The notes beneath the pieces are model-generated. The model saw only the letters and a list, made by a program, of their open reading frames with translations. It made no database searches and had not been told where the DNA came from. Shown here one piece after another: positions 42,285 through 53,699 of a stretch of 64,000 bases of DNA (positions within the stretch are counted from its first letter, which is position 1; each line of letters starts with the position of its first letter). Both the position numbers and the translations under genes were made by a program. The stretch comes from Botryosphaeria dothidea (Eukaryota; Ascomycota; Dothideomycetes; Botryosphaeriales; Botryosphaeriaceae), in assembly GCA_011503125.2 (NCBI GenBank), contig WWBZ02000013.1, positions 62,001 to 126,000 of the forward strand, read 5' to 3'.

Positions 42285-43262
42285 ATTAATCTTAAGGTTA
42301 TAGAAGGGGGTAATCTTTAAGATAATAGTAGAGTTCTTAGCTAGGAAGTCTACTATATAGGCTTCTATACACGTAAGGACTACGTTTTTCTTCTCTAATA
42401 TCGAGACGGTTAAGATAATTAGGTTATTCGATTTGAATTCGGCTTTAAAGGCTTCGTTTATTGCGTTGCGGAGGTGGAGTAGGTGTAGAGAGATCTCGTT
42501 CTAAGGCTTTAGGACGACCTATCTTTCCCTAATCGGGGCGGGCTTTAGGGCCGGTCTAGTCCTCTTCGTTGGGGGGACTATTTACTATTCTCCTTGCTTA
42601 ACTGCTTCCGCGTAGAAGGGGGTACGGGCTTGGGAGGCCGGAGTAGTTTGGGGAGCTTGACGAGATGGGGGGGGCCGGGGAACCTAGAGGGGCTAGGGGG
42701 CTTGAGAGACCTGAGGAGCTTGGCGGCCTTGGGAGGCTTTAGCTAGTTCTCTAGCCCGGTTGGCTAGTACTCTTATCGTATTCTTTATTAAGCGGATTTG
42801 GGTAGCTAGGATAGATTTTAACCGGTTAAGTATGCCTTTTTCTATATATTCGCGGAAGATATTTGTAAGGTCGAGGATTTCTAGGCTTTTTTCCCTACTA
42901 TCCTCGAGATCCGCCGCTTTAATTAGGTAGTTAAGAGTAGCGTCGAGGGCCTCGCTAGAGGAACGGAATATCTTCGTAGGGGTGAACCGAGTACGTGCCT
43001 AGTACCTAAAGACCGGGGGAGGAGAGAGACTAGTTAGATCAATTATCCGCTTCTAGCCTTAAGTTTTAGGGATAAGAGTCTAGGTAGGAGTCTCTTGGGC
43101 GTCTTCTATATAAATTTTAGTCTAGTTTAGTTAAGGGGCTCCGTATTCCGTAGGTGGGGCTGAGGGGCTCGTGATAGGGGAGCCTAGGATTACCCTATTA
43201 GGCGGCGGGCTGCCTGGGGGGTCTAGGGGCATATCGTTGGGTAGGCTTAGGTGTCGGATAAT
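42285..43262 (-). pseudogene. LINE-A2 ORF1 and 5' region
   Basis: Minus-strand gag-like ORF1 sequence, little RIP-mutated. It includes a Gln/Ala/Pro/Ser-rich low-complexity linker (about 42620-42740; reads like QAPQVSQAP on the coding strand). The right part (43005-43262) matches 24690-24950 of LINE-A1. No zinc knuckle was recognised, so assignment as ORF1 rests on position. Confidence 0.65.
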
Positions 43263-43575
43263 AGATGTTCCGTAGAGGAAATTTTCGCCTACAGGATTTT
43301 AGGAGTAGAATTTATATAAGAAGAAGTAGGATTACGAGCGTTTGATTACTATGGATGTAATATACTAATAAAATTTGCGCTTAATCGGTCGGAATCGATG
43401 AATAAATGACTTGATTGCTTGGTTGCTAAGGCGCTCGTGGTGTTGCTCCCAAGACGTCTCAGAATGAATGACTAAGCTAATATACTATCCAATAACAGAT
43501 AACGGAGGTGATTGAGCTCATTTTCCATCATATACTTTCGTCTCCTATTATTTCTAGTCTTCCTCTACCTCTATA
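43263..43575 (-). repeat. Insert in the LINE-A2 5' region, related to the Copia-A 3' end
   Basis: Breaks the match between the two LINE-A 5' regions. The part 43370-43560 is the reverse complement of 2505-2690. It is much less mutated here (GTCGGAATCGATGAATAAATG against GTCGGAATTAATAAATAAAT). Possibly a solo or truncated Copia LTR beginning TGTTATTGG (about 43490, reading left). No target-site duplication was found. Confidence 0.5.
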
Positions 43576-43775
43576 TAAAATTTGGGCCGAGTCCGAGAGG
43601 TCGTGGTAGGTATAGTGGGGTGTGGATTACGCGCAGGTGTGGTTCCTCAGCCAGCACCTCTTTATCCCTATACTACGCAGTAGCGCGTATAGCCACAAAG
43701 CTAGAATTCGAGATTCTAGCTAAGGGAATTAAGGGCTTTCGATAGATGTCGGTCTTGGCGTGTGTTGTGGGTACT
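43576..43775 (-). repeat. LINE-A2 outermost 5' sequence
   Basis: Matches about 25110-25300 of LINE-A1 (shared ACGCAGTAGCGCGTATAGC-type block and AAGCTAGAATTCGAG). It ends shortly before the NACHT-ankyrin gene; 43776-43827 shows nothing recognisable. Confidence 0.55.
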
Positions 43776-43827
43776 GGATTGTAGTAATTATGTATGTGGA
43801 TGCTGGATAGTGTGTATCTAGAGGTGC

Positions 43828-46500
43828 TTAAACGGCTTGCTTTCGTCGTAGCCTCTCTACTACTTGAAGATGCCCCCCGTCTACTGCTGCTTGGAGTGCT
43901 GTCCTCCCTACGGATATTCCTGCTGCTGCGTTGACGTCGGCCTTCGCATCGAGTAGCCTCTCTACCACTTGAAGATGTCCCCCGCCTGCTGCTGCTTGGA
44001 GTGCTGTCCTTCCTCTAGATTCTGCTGCTACTGCGTTGACGTCGGCCTTCGCGTCGAGCAGCCTCTCTACCACTTGGAGATGTCCCCCGCCTGCTGCTGC
44101 TTGGAGTGCGCGAGAGCTCCCATCTGTTGTCGATTGACAAACCTCAAGTACCTTGACTACTATCTCGGTTGATCCCCTGCAAGCGCTACTCTCCAATATT
44201 CCATCAATCTGTGCAGGAGTGAATCGACTTTCACTTTCTTCTACCCATTCTAAGAGACCTAGATGTTGATTCTCTTCGATAAAGCGCTCGATGACTTTTT
44301 TTCGTCCAATGAGTTCCTCCAACATCCATTCTGTTTGAGTAAAGTGTCTCTCGCTAAGCAGTAGACGGCTCCACAACCTCCATGTGGAGGTTGTTCTCTT
44401 ATTGAACCATTTGGCGTGGAACGTCCAGAAGGCGGATGCGTACTGGAGGAACGGATGCGAATCGAGAATGCTTTGTTGTACGTTTGTGTTGCTCGTTTCT
44501 GGAGACCACGGGAAATTCGTAGTCGACCTTTCTCTTTGGCGAAAGACCTTCCCAGCAAACCATGATGCGTTTGAAATGGCACGTGAGGTGGACGATCCTG
44601 AAGCAGCTCTGATAGTTGCTTTGAGTATATCCTCACTTCGAAGTGGAGCTTTGGGCTTTGGCGACTTGACCAGCTGTGTCTGGAAATCGCTGAAACTCAG
44701 ATATGTGACGCAAATTTCTCCCAATTGATGATCCCCAGTCTTCGACACGAAATGGAAGTCCGAGTTAGCCTGAGTTCGATAGTCGCCCAGAAGGAACTCC
44801 TTGATTGAAGAATGAGCAAACTGAAGTGCATTATCTTCTTCATCGCAAATAGCTAAGCCGTGACACCAAGATGGGATCTGCGCTATATCGTTCACATAGC
44901 GGTCGGGCTCGGAGGATTGCTGGAGAGGTTCGATTGAGATAGCTTCCCGAAGCTCTTCGAGTGATAACGGCCGTTTTGCGCAAGCGATCCAGCGGAGAAT
45001 CATTTGCACTAATTCTTTTTTTCCACTGTTGAGGATTTTACCCAACAGTCGGTCGTATGTGTCGGGCAGACCGGTTGGAAGATGTTGGAGAGCCGCTCGG
45101 ATATCGTAATCGGTAGCTTGAGAGCATATATCCTGCAACTGGAAATCCACCCAAAGAAACCTGACATTGTTAGTATAAGCGATGTACACGTGGTCAATAG
45201 CGGTATACTGACATTCCATCAGCTTTGCTGAGTAGGTGATCTTCGATTTCATGGCGAATGTTTGGATTACCGAGCTGAAGAGCTCCGTCTTCCACCAGTT
45301 CATCAAGTTTCTTCTTGATGACAGTTTTCATACTGGACTTCGACTCCGGTGAATCGGTGCTCGCCAAGTGAACAGACTGACATGTACTCCTAAGGTGCCG
45401 GTCATTTCCATCACGGCTTGAAATGAACAATTTGACTGTCCGATCTGGTAATTCCATAGCCCTTTTTAGAGTCGTCAAGAGCAAGTTCCTCTCTGACTGA
45501 GTACATTCATCGATGGCGTCTATGACGAAGAGCTGCCTCTTTGAGGTAGAGACTGTTTCTTGAAGTAGCAACTCTAGATCTTCCATTTCCAGAGGTCCTC
45601 GGTTAAGCTGTTCCAAGCAGGATTGCTGTACTGACGACAAGTCCTCAGGTCGTAGGATCTGTTTGAGCAGCGAACTAAGAATTGTAGTTGCACGTAGAGA
45701 TTCTTCATTGTCAAACTGACAATGAAGTAGGCTATCCTCTCAACAATCGGACCACGGCAGAATAACTCGGCGATCATGCCTGCACTACTTTAAAGTAAAT
45801 ACGTGAACGTTCGAGGAATACGTCTATCGCTTACGTGAGGACAGTTTTACCAGAACCCACTATGATGTCATTGTAAGCGGATCACTCTTAGCACTCTGAA
45901 TTTAATACCTACATTTTCCTGAAAACCACAGTAGCGAGGAGGTTGCATCGGCCATCCAGTTCTGAAATCCCTCCGTCTTGGTCAGCCACTGAGATGTTGA
46001 GCCAATGCATTGTCTGCGTGCACGCGTCCAAGGCCGAGCGTAATCGAAATCGGATAATCTTTCCAGAAGACGCTGTTTCTGCTGCACTACTATTTTCAGT
46101 CCCAGCTTCACAGCCTATGAGTTTTAACTTACACGACCTCGCTTTTTCCATCTGAAGTTTCCAATTATCCGATTCGCTCACAAACTTCTCAACTCTTCTT
46201 CGATGAAAGACTTCTTGCAGCCTGCTACGCTCGGCTTTGCCACGTTCCTCTGACTGTGCGCGCCTTTCTCGGTCAGCAGCTTTCCGCGCAGCCAGACTTG
46301 TCTCCTCTTTGATTTCCTTGCTCCAATGGTGCAATTTTTGCTCGTGGTGGCTAAACTCGAACTCAAAGGATGAAAACACAGTCAGAGCAAGATGCGTCAA
46401 ACCTAGGGAGATCAATAACTAGACGAGTGCAACTGGTCCCGGAATGACTTACCCGGCCTCTGGATTACTTGTACTGCTTTAGTGCAGAAAGAAACAAGAG
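43828..46500 (-). pseudogene. NACHT-ankyrin NLR-like gene, frameshifted and truncated
   Basis: Fungal STAND-type protein: NLR relatives act as signalling ATPases in non-self recognition and cell death. Exons proposed from splice sites and frame: 46453-46500 (5' end lost), 46133-46402, 45913-46089, 45835-45859 (25 nt), 45213-45787, 43828-45160; introns are 43-53 nt with GT/AG and a TACTAAC branch site in the last. N-terminal region has HHEQKLHHWSKEIKEE. Walker A GKLGSGKT is completed across the intron at 45860-45912. Walker B is LFVIDAIDEC (about 45510-45540). Then a helical region with LQFAHSSIKEFLLGDY and at least three ankyrin repeats. A 1-nt deletion at 45718-45726 breaks the frame between AYF and FDNEESLRATT. 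The last ankyrin repeat loses two bases near 43848 and ends early. GC content and CpA/TpG are normal, so this gene escaped RIP. Confidence 0.8.
43838..44110 (-). repeat. Near-identical ankyrin repeats
   Basis: Three tandem units of about 100 bp, each encoding a repeat of the form ALQAAAGGGHLQVVERLLDA. The first two differ at very few positions; the third (leftmost) has AAVDGGHLQVVERL and then a frameshift. High identity between units is typical of recently amplified recognition repeats in fungal NLRs. Confidence 0.85.
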
Positions 46501-46501
46501 C

Positions 46502-46663
46502 TGAATAGAAACTTATTGATATGTTGATGAACAACGATGATTCATTGATGATTGGCATGAGGAGGAAGGGCGTAGGTGGCCCACCCTCCTTATATACGTA
46601 AGTGAGTAACTAAGCTATCTGGTGTTGCAAAAGCAATATGCAAAACACGTAATTTCCTATATA
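46502..46663 (-). repeat. Probable LTR of Copia-D at the 5' edge of the NACHT gene
   Basis: Between the first recognisable NACHT exon (ends 46500) and Copia-D coding sequence. On the plus strand it begins TGAATAG and ends CCTATATA, directly before CCCCCTTCGCG, which on the coding strand is a GAAGGGGG polypurine tract. The terminal TATATA would be a RIP-altered TGTATA. The edge near 46502 is uncertain, because TTCTATTCAG/CTC could equally be a splice acceptor of the gene. Confidence 0.45.
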
Positions 46664-49640
46664 CCCCCTTCGCGTAATATCCGATCGGGTAGTGCGCGAT
46701 AATCTGCTTGGTATTGACCTTTAATAGTGTGAAAGGAACGTAATTACCGAAATATATAAATGAAATGATAATAGTCTAGTTTAAGCCATGTGTACGCTTA
46801 TAATTACTATTATAGTGATGAGAGGCCTAAGCCTTGCACAAAGTGGGCGTGCTTTTACTTTGATAACGGCTTTATAAGTCCGTCTATAATCATTTGAGCT
46901 GTTGGTGTCTATTTGAAGTAAACGTTGCCTGCTTGAGTCTCTTGCCTAAGCTAGTAGTAATAGATATCAACGTGACGAAGCTTCGTAACAAGCTTTCCGA
47001 CGTTCTCTTCCATAAGGCGGAGCGTCTGCGTGTTATTACACTCGATCTAAACGAGGTAACCTGGCTTAAATTAGATACCTCTAAAGAAGCGTTTCTACTA
47101 GTATGCCTGCTTAGTAGTCTCTAATAGATCGAGGAGCTCTACTTCCGTTATTAAGGTCGTTACTATTGGTTACTTAGAGGCTTTCTAGTCCACGGGTCCG
47201 TCGAATAGTATTATAAGTAATCCTTAGTAACTACGGCGTATAGCCGTGTTATTTACGAAGGATGCATTACTACTAGGCACGAAGATACGTTAATTATTTA
47301 CTACGTTACCGTTATATATAATTGCGAGGTCCTTCGTATTTACGAGATATTCTAGGAGGCGCTGTGTAAGATAGAGGTGTCGCTTAGAAGGGTTCGTCAA
47401 ATACGCAGAGAGGGCTAAGTAGGCGTGGCCTATATTAGGTCTCGGGCGGGGTAGTGTATTGGTAGGGTGCACTTCCACGGTAACCTGGCCTTTCTGGGGT
47501 GGCACAGGTTCTAAGTTCGAATCTTAGACCGCTTACCTACTCGTGGCATGTGCGTCCCACGTTAAAAGCACACGTACCCGCGTTCTCTCTGGCGGTAACA
47601 AGGGGGAGAAGGGCCAGCTAGGCGCTTCTAAAAATAAATTTTAAGAGCGCTTTACTAGCGCTTATAAATAGGTAAGCCGGGACTTCTTACGGCTTAGTCT
47701 TAAGATTTATAGTTACCTCTCTCTATAGTTCCTCCCTCTTAGCTACTCTTCCTACTTTAGACACCGCTACCGGTATATAGAAAAAAATTATACTAAATAG
47801 AGTATCTACGGATACTACTATTATAGATAGAGAAGGTTTTTACCCGGGCTATCCTAAGAAAGTAGCCACGGTTTTCCCTTCTATATATACCCTTATAGAT
47901 AGCTATAGCTATATAGACCCTTCGGGGAGCTAAATTAGCTTAATTAAATTTATCTATCTATCTATATTAGGTCTCGTGCTAATAGCAGCGAACTAGGTAG
48001 ATTCTATCTTGCTCTAGAACGTATAGATATCTTAAGGTATTATATAAGCCTCGTTATTTAGGGTAGGTAGGTCCTCTATCGGAAGAGGCGTAGTAACTAA
48101 TAATTCTTTAACGTTATATTTAGCCCTAAGGCTAGTAAGGTATAACTCCTATAATAGCTATAGTAGTTACTTACTTCGATTACGGACGATTCGTAAAGCT
48201 AAGAACTACTAAACTCCTCCTATCTTACGTATCTTATAGCGCTAAAAGAGGTCTTATTCGAATACGTACGCGAATAGCTTATCCTTCTTAGAAAAGGCTA
48301 TAATAATATCGTCTATAAAGAAGAATACGAAGAGGTATTCGTTCGCATAGAGATATAGCGTATCTAGTACCGGCTCTAGTCCTAGGTCTTTAAGCGTAGC
48401 TTAAAAGTACTTTTACTATAACGCTAGCGACTCTTTAAGCCTATAGAGAGCTTTTTTAAGTAATAAGATCTTCCTATAAGGAAGTATTATACCTTCTAGT
48501 ACTCGGTAGAAGGTTAGTTAATCGAGAGGGATATGAGGAAAGGTATTAATAACGTCGTATTACTATATCTCGAGGTCGAATACGTAGATAATCGCTATAA
48601 GCGTGCGAAAGATACGGAAGGTAAGGGTAGCCGTATATATATCTTAGTAGGAGACTTAGAGGTTACCTCGTACGTATACTCGTGCCTTAATCTTAGTAAG
48701 ATATCTCTTCTTATCGAATTTATATTTAAAGACCTATATAAGAGGAATAACCTCTTTATTGGCCTTGCGTGCTTAATCCTCGTCTATAACGATCTACACC
48801 CCCTTATTATTACCTTCCTATAGCTTACGGTAAAGTGCTTAAAAGAGATAAGGCTTAAGTTAGTATTTAAGGATATCCTTATAGTAACGAGGCTCGGGCG
48901 GAAGGTCGTTCCGATAAATGCGTAGTAGAGGAGGAAGCTTCTCTAACTAATATAAGGGTAGAGGATCCTCGTATGTAGTAGGTTAATATATTTGCTCGTA
49001 ATTACCCGTAGGAGCGTGTTTAAGTAGTGTATATATACTCGCGGCGAGAAAGGTCTGCTTATAGTAAGCGCTGCTAATAACCTTTACGGCATGCGTAGTT
49101 CTTCTTCGATTTCTTAGACCCTCGATAATAAGGTTCGGGTTGGGGTCCGCGTTAATATAAGCTGCAAGGGGTGTATAATTACCGCGTGCTACTCCTAGGT
49201 TAGGCTTAGTATCGTATTAAATAGAGAGGAGACGGCCAAGGCGTCTCTTTTACTATTATTCGTCTTCCTTACCCCCTAAGGTGGGTAAGTCTCTAAGAGT
49301 AGATAATAACGGAAACTCGTTATCGCTTAGTAGTTGTAGTACGCTATCGTCTCTAGTAGACGGTAATAGTATATATAGTTAAGCTTATTACTTATCTAGC
49401 TTATTAGGTAGTACGCCTTATTACTATTATCTATCTAATAACGAAGTAGATTATTCTTCTATATTAGTCGCTTGCTTATAAGTAACCTCCTTATCTTTAC
49501 TAGATAACGAATCTAACGTAATAAGGTCCTTAGAGCCTAGACGGATACGCGGAATAACCTTCTAAGGCTCCTCTTCTACATCCTCGATTTCTTAATACTA
49601 CTCTTACTTATCTAGTAAGTATTTATAACGGTTTAGGTAT
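46664..49640 (-). pseudogene. Copia-D, 3' part (RT, RNase H), split by SINE-3
   Basis: Minus-strand Copia remnant. RNase H at about 46880-47280 aligns by eye with 54.0-54.45 kb. The RT/RNase H link 'YLTNPSKRHLYLTQRLLEYLVNTKDLAIIY' (in blocks, about 47310-47430) is very clear. The RT active site reads FFIDDIII (about 48296-48335). The region to about 49640 corresponds to the integrase-RT spacer. The 5' half is missing, cut where Copia-E begins. RIP is moderate to heavy, and strongest above 48 kb. Confidence 0.75.
47445..47965 (+). mobile_element. SINE-3, best preserved tRNA-derived SINE
   Basis: 521 bp with an 11-bp target-site duplication ATTAGGTCTCG (47434-47444, 47966-47976). The head has a perfect A-box TAGTGTATTGG (47452-47462) and a B-box relative AGTTCGAATCT (47514-47524), about 51 nt apart: an internal RNA polymerase III promoter. 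The body is shared with SINE-1 and SINE-2 but lacks their 91-bp internal duplication. It ends AATTAAATTTATCTATCTATC. Transcription would be by Pol III, with mobilisation by a LINE. Confidence 0.92.
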
Positions 49641-52600
49641 TACTTAGGCATACGGTAGCAATTTAGATACCTACCTACTACCTAACCTACTCCGTGCTTA
49701 AAAATACTACCTAATATCTACCTAATTACTACCTTAACTCTATCTAATTTATATCTAACAGTTATATATTTAAGCTACTATATTTACTACCTTTAGAAAT
49801 TAGAGTCTTCTATATCTTCGTTTTCTCTCCCTAGGCACGCAAGAATATACTACGTATTTAGTAAATTCCCGAGGGAACTACTACAGTTATAAGCCCGGAT
49901 TACGTACTCTTTTACGTGCACTTATTCTACACCTAGTATAGCCTCTTTTACCTTTATCTATTAGACCCTCTTAGTACGGCTAGAACCTTATTCCTAGCCT
50001 TAATAATAATATTATCTCGACCTTCTACGATAAGTTCCTTAATAACTAGGGCTATTTTAGCTAAGCCTTTAGACTAGGATAATTAGCTATACCTAGTTAA
50101 GTCCCGCGCCGAGTCCCTAGAGATCTAGGACCTTATTAACCTAGATACTTAACCTAAACTAGTATAACCGGTTAAGCTAACCGTATCTATCTTTTAAGTT
50201 AACGATAACGGCAACCTTACTACGGATAAGAACGTCTTTACCGCCTATAACGCTAAGTACCGTAACGATCTTTCTAACTATAATACCTATCGGAAAGCAA
50301 TTATAGACCTAACTACCTATATTTAGGAGTTAACCTTAGTTAACCTTCTTACGTATATTACGGATAAGCCTTCGCACCCGTAGGACCTTCTTTAGGTACT
50401 TAGGTAACGTCTAGTACTAACGGACGCTGCTAGAACCCTAGAGCTTAAATAATAATATTAGAACCTTCGGGTTACTCCGAAAACCTAGGAAATCGAGTCT
50501 TAGATTTAATAATAGGAACGGCTCTATTCTAGAGCTAAGGCTTAGAATCTCGCGGAGGTTTAAGGGTCTAAGCCCGTACGAGACTTTCTCTTAGCTATTA
50601 AGCCTATTTTCTCTTATTTCGCTAACTTTTAGAAGCTATCTATGCTTAACGACAATATAGAACTAGATTTCTATATAATTATAGAGAAATTTCGGCAATA
50701 CGTACGCCTAAATAAGCTTATTAATTCTTAGCTAATTAAGGGAAGCCACGTAGCCTTTACTACTATACTTAGCGGAAAAGATTAGGTAGGAAACTAGCGA
50801 AAACTACTACCTTAATACCTATACGGAAGGAAGAAATACTTTATAGACTATAGGTATTTTAACCTAAAGATTAAGCCTTCTAGCTAGAAGCCTAAAAAGA
50901 ATACTTAAGAAAAAGTAGACGAATTCCTATAAAATCCGAAAAATAAGGAATAGATTTAATAAGCGCTTGCTAAATAGGAAGCTTATTAATAACGTTAACG
51001 ATCTTAAATCTAAGTAAAGAAGAAGAATTAACCTAAGGATTTAGCTAAGAATTAAGACGTAGGAGTATTTATAGTAATCTATTAAACCTATTTAGTAGGT
51101 ACTCTAGCGATTAACTATAGCCTACGAAGCTCCTAGATACTCGATTCTAGTACTAATATCTATATTTATAATAACCTTAATTACTTTACTAAAACGCGAA
51201 ATATAGGTCCTTAGAATAAGCTCCTTATAGGCAACTAGATTCTTTAGATAGAGTTATTTAGCACCTATAAGTTACGCGTTTAAACCTCTACTAGGACGGG
51301 TATTATAACCCTCCTAAATACGGCCTATATTCTAACCTTTCTTACTAATCTTATATTTCTTAAACTACTCTTAGCTAAGAGGGTATACTAGGATACTAGG
51401 CGAATACGCCTAGTACGGGATAATTAAGACCTTTGCCTTATTACGCCGAATAAGAGCTAATTCTTACTTTAAGATAATACCGTAGAAACACCTTAAGCGT
51501 ATACTAGCACTCGATTTAAACCGGCTATTAAACGAGCCTCTCCGGCTTAATAGCACTAGATTCTTACCTATACTAGATCTAAGGTAATTAACTAAATCCC
51601 TAAGGCTCTCGATAGAGCTAAACTTATCCCTTAATCGGACCTAGCTCTAGTTACCTAAGAATACGAGACCTATACCCTATTAAAGGCTTATAGAATTATC
51701 TCGCGAAGCCCTAATTAGGAGGAACTAGACACTAAGCCTTTCTAGAGAATTACGTATAATTTAATAGAAGCTAGGTAGGCCTATAATTAGGATCGCTAGG
51801 TAACCTATCTTACTTGCTATAGTACTAGCTTTTAGTTTACTTTTACGTACCCGAATAAATTAGATATACCTAGTATTATTAAATTTATTCTAAATCTAAT
51901 ACCTAAGCGATATAAGAGTACCGTAGTCTTCTTTAGGACTAACGGAGAAAGAACTCTTAGTACTTAATTTTAGTAAGAGCTAAAATCTAGAGGAATTACG
52001 CTCGAAACCTTAGCCCTAAATACTCTAGCCTAGAACGGCTATTCTAAACGATTTAGAGGTATTCTTTAAGTTAAGGCTAGAGTAATAAGAATTAGCTCTA
52101 AGCTACTCTAATCTCTCTAGCTAGAAGTTATTAAAGTAGTAGGCTATATTCTTAACCGTATTCTATAAGAACGACTAAACTAGAAAACCTCTTTCGAAGC
52201 TATTATAGGCTATAAACCTAAGGCTTCTTACCTACGGGTATACGGCTATAAAGCGTATCTCCTAAGGCACCTAATTCCCCGTATATATAAACTTACCGAA
52301 CGAGCCTATATTAGATATCTCGTTAGATACGATTTTACGAATATCTACCGAATTTAGGTACTAAGCCTACGTAAGGTTATTAGAATAAGAGATATTACCT
52401 TTAACGAGAACGAGTTCTATACGCTAGAAGACCTAGATTTAGTATAAATCTTAGGGGAAGAATAAGAAGAGTTTTTAAATATCTTAATCCTACTACGTCT
52501 CCTATAACTAGAAGACCTACTAGAATTAGAAGCTTTAGAGCTCGAATTCTCTATAATTACTCTATAAGAGAAGGATACTATAGAGCCTACTCTACTACTA

Positions 52601-53690
52601 GCGTTAATAACTCTAGAAGAGACTCTAGCTCCGTAATAAGAGCTAGCTACTCGGCTAGGCTCCTCTAAGCTATTAGATCTCTTAGATCTACTAAGACGTC
52701 TAGATAGACTCCTACCTACTTAATACGACGTCCCTCCTCCGCTAGGCGCTAATCTAAGCAATAGAGTACTCTAAGAAGACTAAATTTTAGGTAATATTAG
52801 CTTAGACGCTATATTACCTAAGGAGGTAAAAAGGTTAACTAGAAAATAGGTATATATAGCCGCTATATAGGTAGTCTAAGACCTCTTAGAATACTACGCT
52901 ATATTCTTAGCTAGTATAACTAATAAATAGCCGTTATTAGAGGCTAAAATTTACCGAGATTAATTGCCACCTCCACTATAAAACTTTCGGGAACTTCTTA
53001 ACTATCCGTATAAGAACGCCTTTTTATAGGCTATTATCCTAGAGATTAATATTCTAACGAGTAAGAATACCTAGAAGATTTAGCCACGAAGCGTGGCTAT
53101 AGCCTAAAATAAATAGATTATCCCTTTAATCTAGGTATTTATCTATAAATTCGACACCGAAGGATATCTACTTAAATTTAAGGCTAGACTCTACGTACGG
53201 GGTAATCTTTAGTTTATAGAACGGAATACGTTTGCGGCTACTCTAGCCGGTAAGTCTTTTAGAAGCCTAATAGCTATTACGGTAGTATTCGACCTAGATA
53301 CCCTATAACTTAATACCGTTAATGCCTTTATTAACAGTCCTATAGACGAGGAAATTTTCTACTAAATTCTAGATAGATACGACCTATCTAAAGCTTAATT
53401 CCTAGGCCTAAGAAGCCTATACGTTCTTAAACTATTACGGGCCTTATACGGACTCCGCTAGTTACTAGCCCTATAGTATAACTACTTCTTAACTACGCTT
53501 AAGTCCCTTAGACTATAGGCTATTCTAGGAGTAAACTATCTTTTTAAAGGCTAAGAACTTATCCTATTCTTCTACGTAGATAATATCTACCTTCTCTACT
53601 ACTACGAAGATAAGGAAACTACTAATTAGTTTATAAGTAAGCTAGTATTATTAAATTATAATTATTCGTATTACTAGATAATAAGTAGTA
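49640..53690 (+). pseudogene. Copia-E, 5' LTR through RT, 3'-truncated
   Basis: Plus-strand Copia. The primer-binding site GTTATAAGCCCGG starts at 49886, so the 5' LTR ends at 49885; its start (49.64-49.75 kb) is not resolved. gag lies at about 50.0-51.05 kb. Protease DSSTNIYIYNN (about 51142-51175) stands for D-S-G-x-x-x-H-I/C. The integrase/linker region is 51.2-52.9 kb. RT starts 'KTFRELLNYPYKNAFL' (about 52985-53030), then 'NTVNAFINSPIDEE', 'ALYGLR' (53442-53460) and FFYVDN for YVDD (about 53569-53586). It breaks off near 53690; RNase H and the 3' LTR are absent. RIP-saturated. Confidence 0.78.
49886..49896 (+). promoter_or_regulatory. Copia-E primer-binding site
   Basis: GTTATAAGCCC abuts the LTR end (ACTACTACA, to 49885). 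It is GTTATGAGCCC with one G->A, complementary to GGGCTCATAAC of the initiator tRNA-Met anticodon arm. Confidence 0.75.
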
Positions 53691-53699
53691 TAAGGAGGA

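Noticed and set aside
43969..44728. Plus-strand frames of 67 and 114 aa over the ankyrin region
   Set aside because: Antisense to the NACHT-ankyrin exons; the repeats alone make them look regular.
43828..46500. Intact functional NLR gene
   Set aside because: The frame cannot be kept between Walker A and Walker B without adding a base at 45718-45726, and both ends of the gene are missing or shifted.
48533..48823. 96-aa plus-strand frame
   Set aside because: Antisense to Copia-D RT sequence that aligns with Copia-C; fortuitous opening in RIP-altered DNA.
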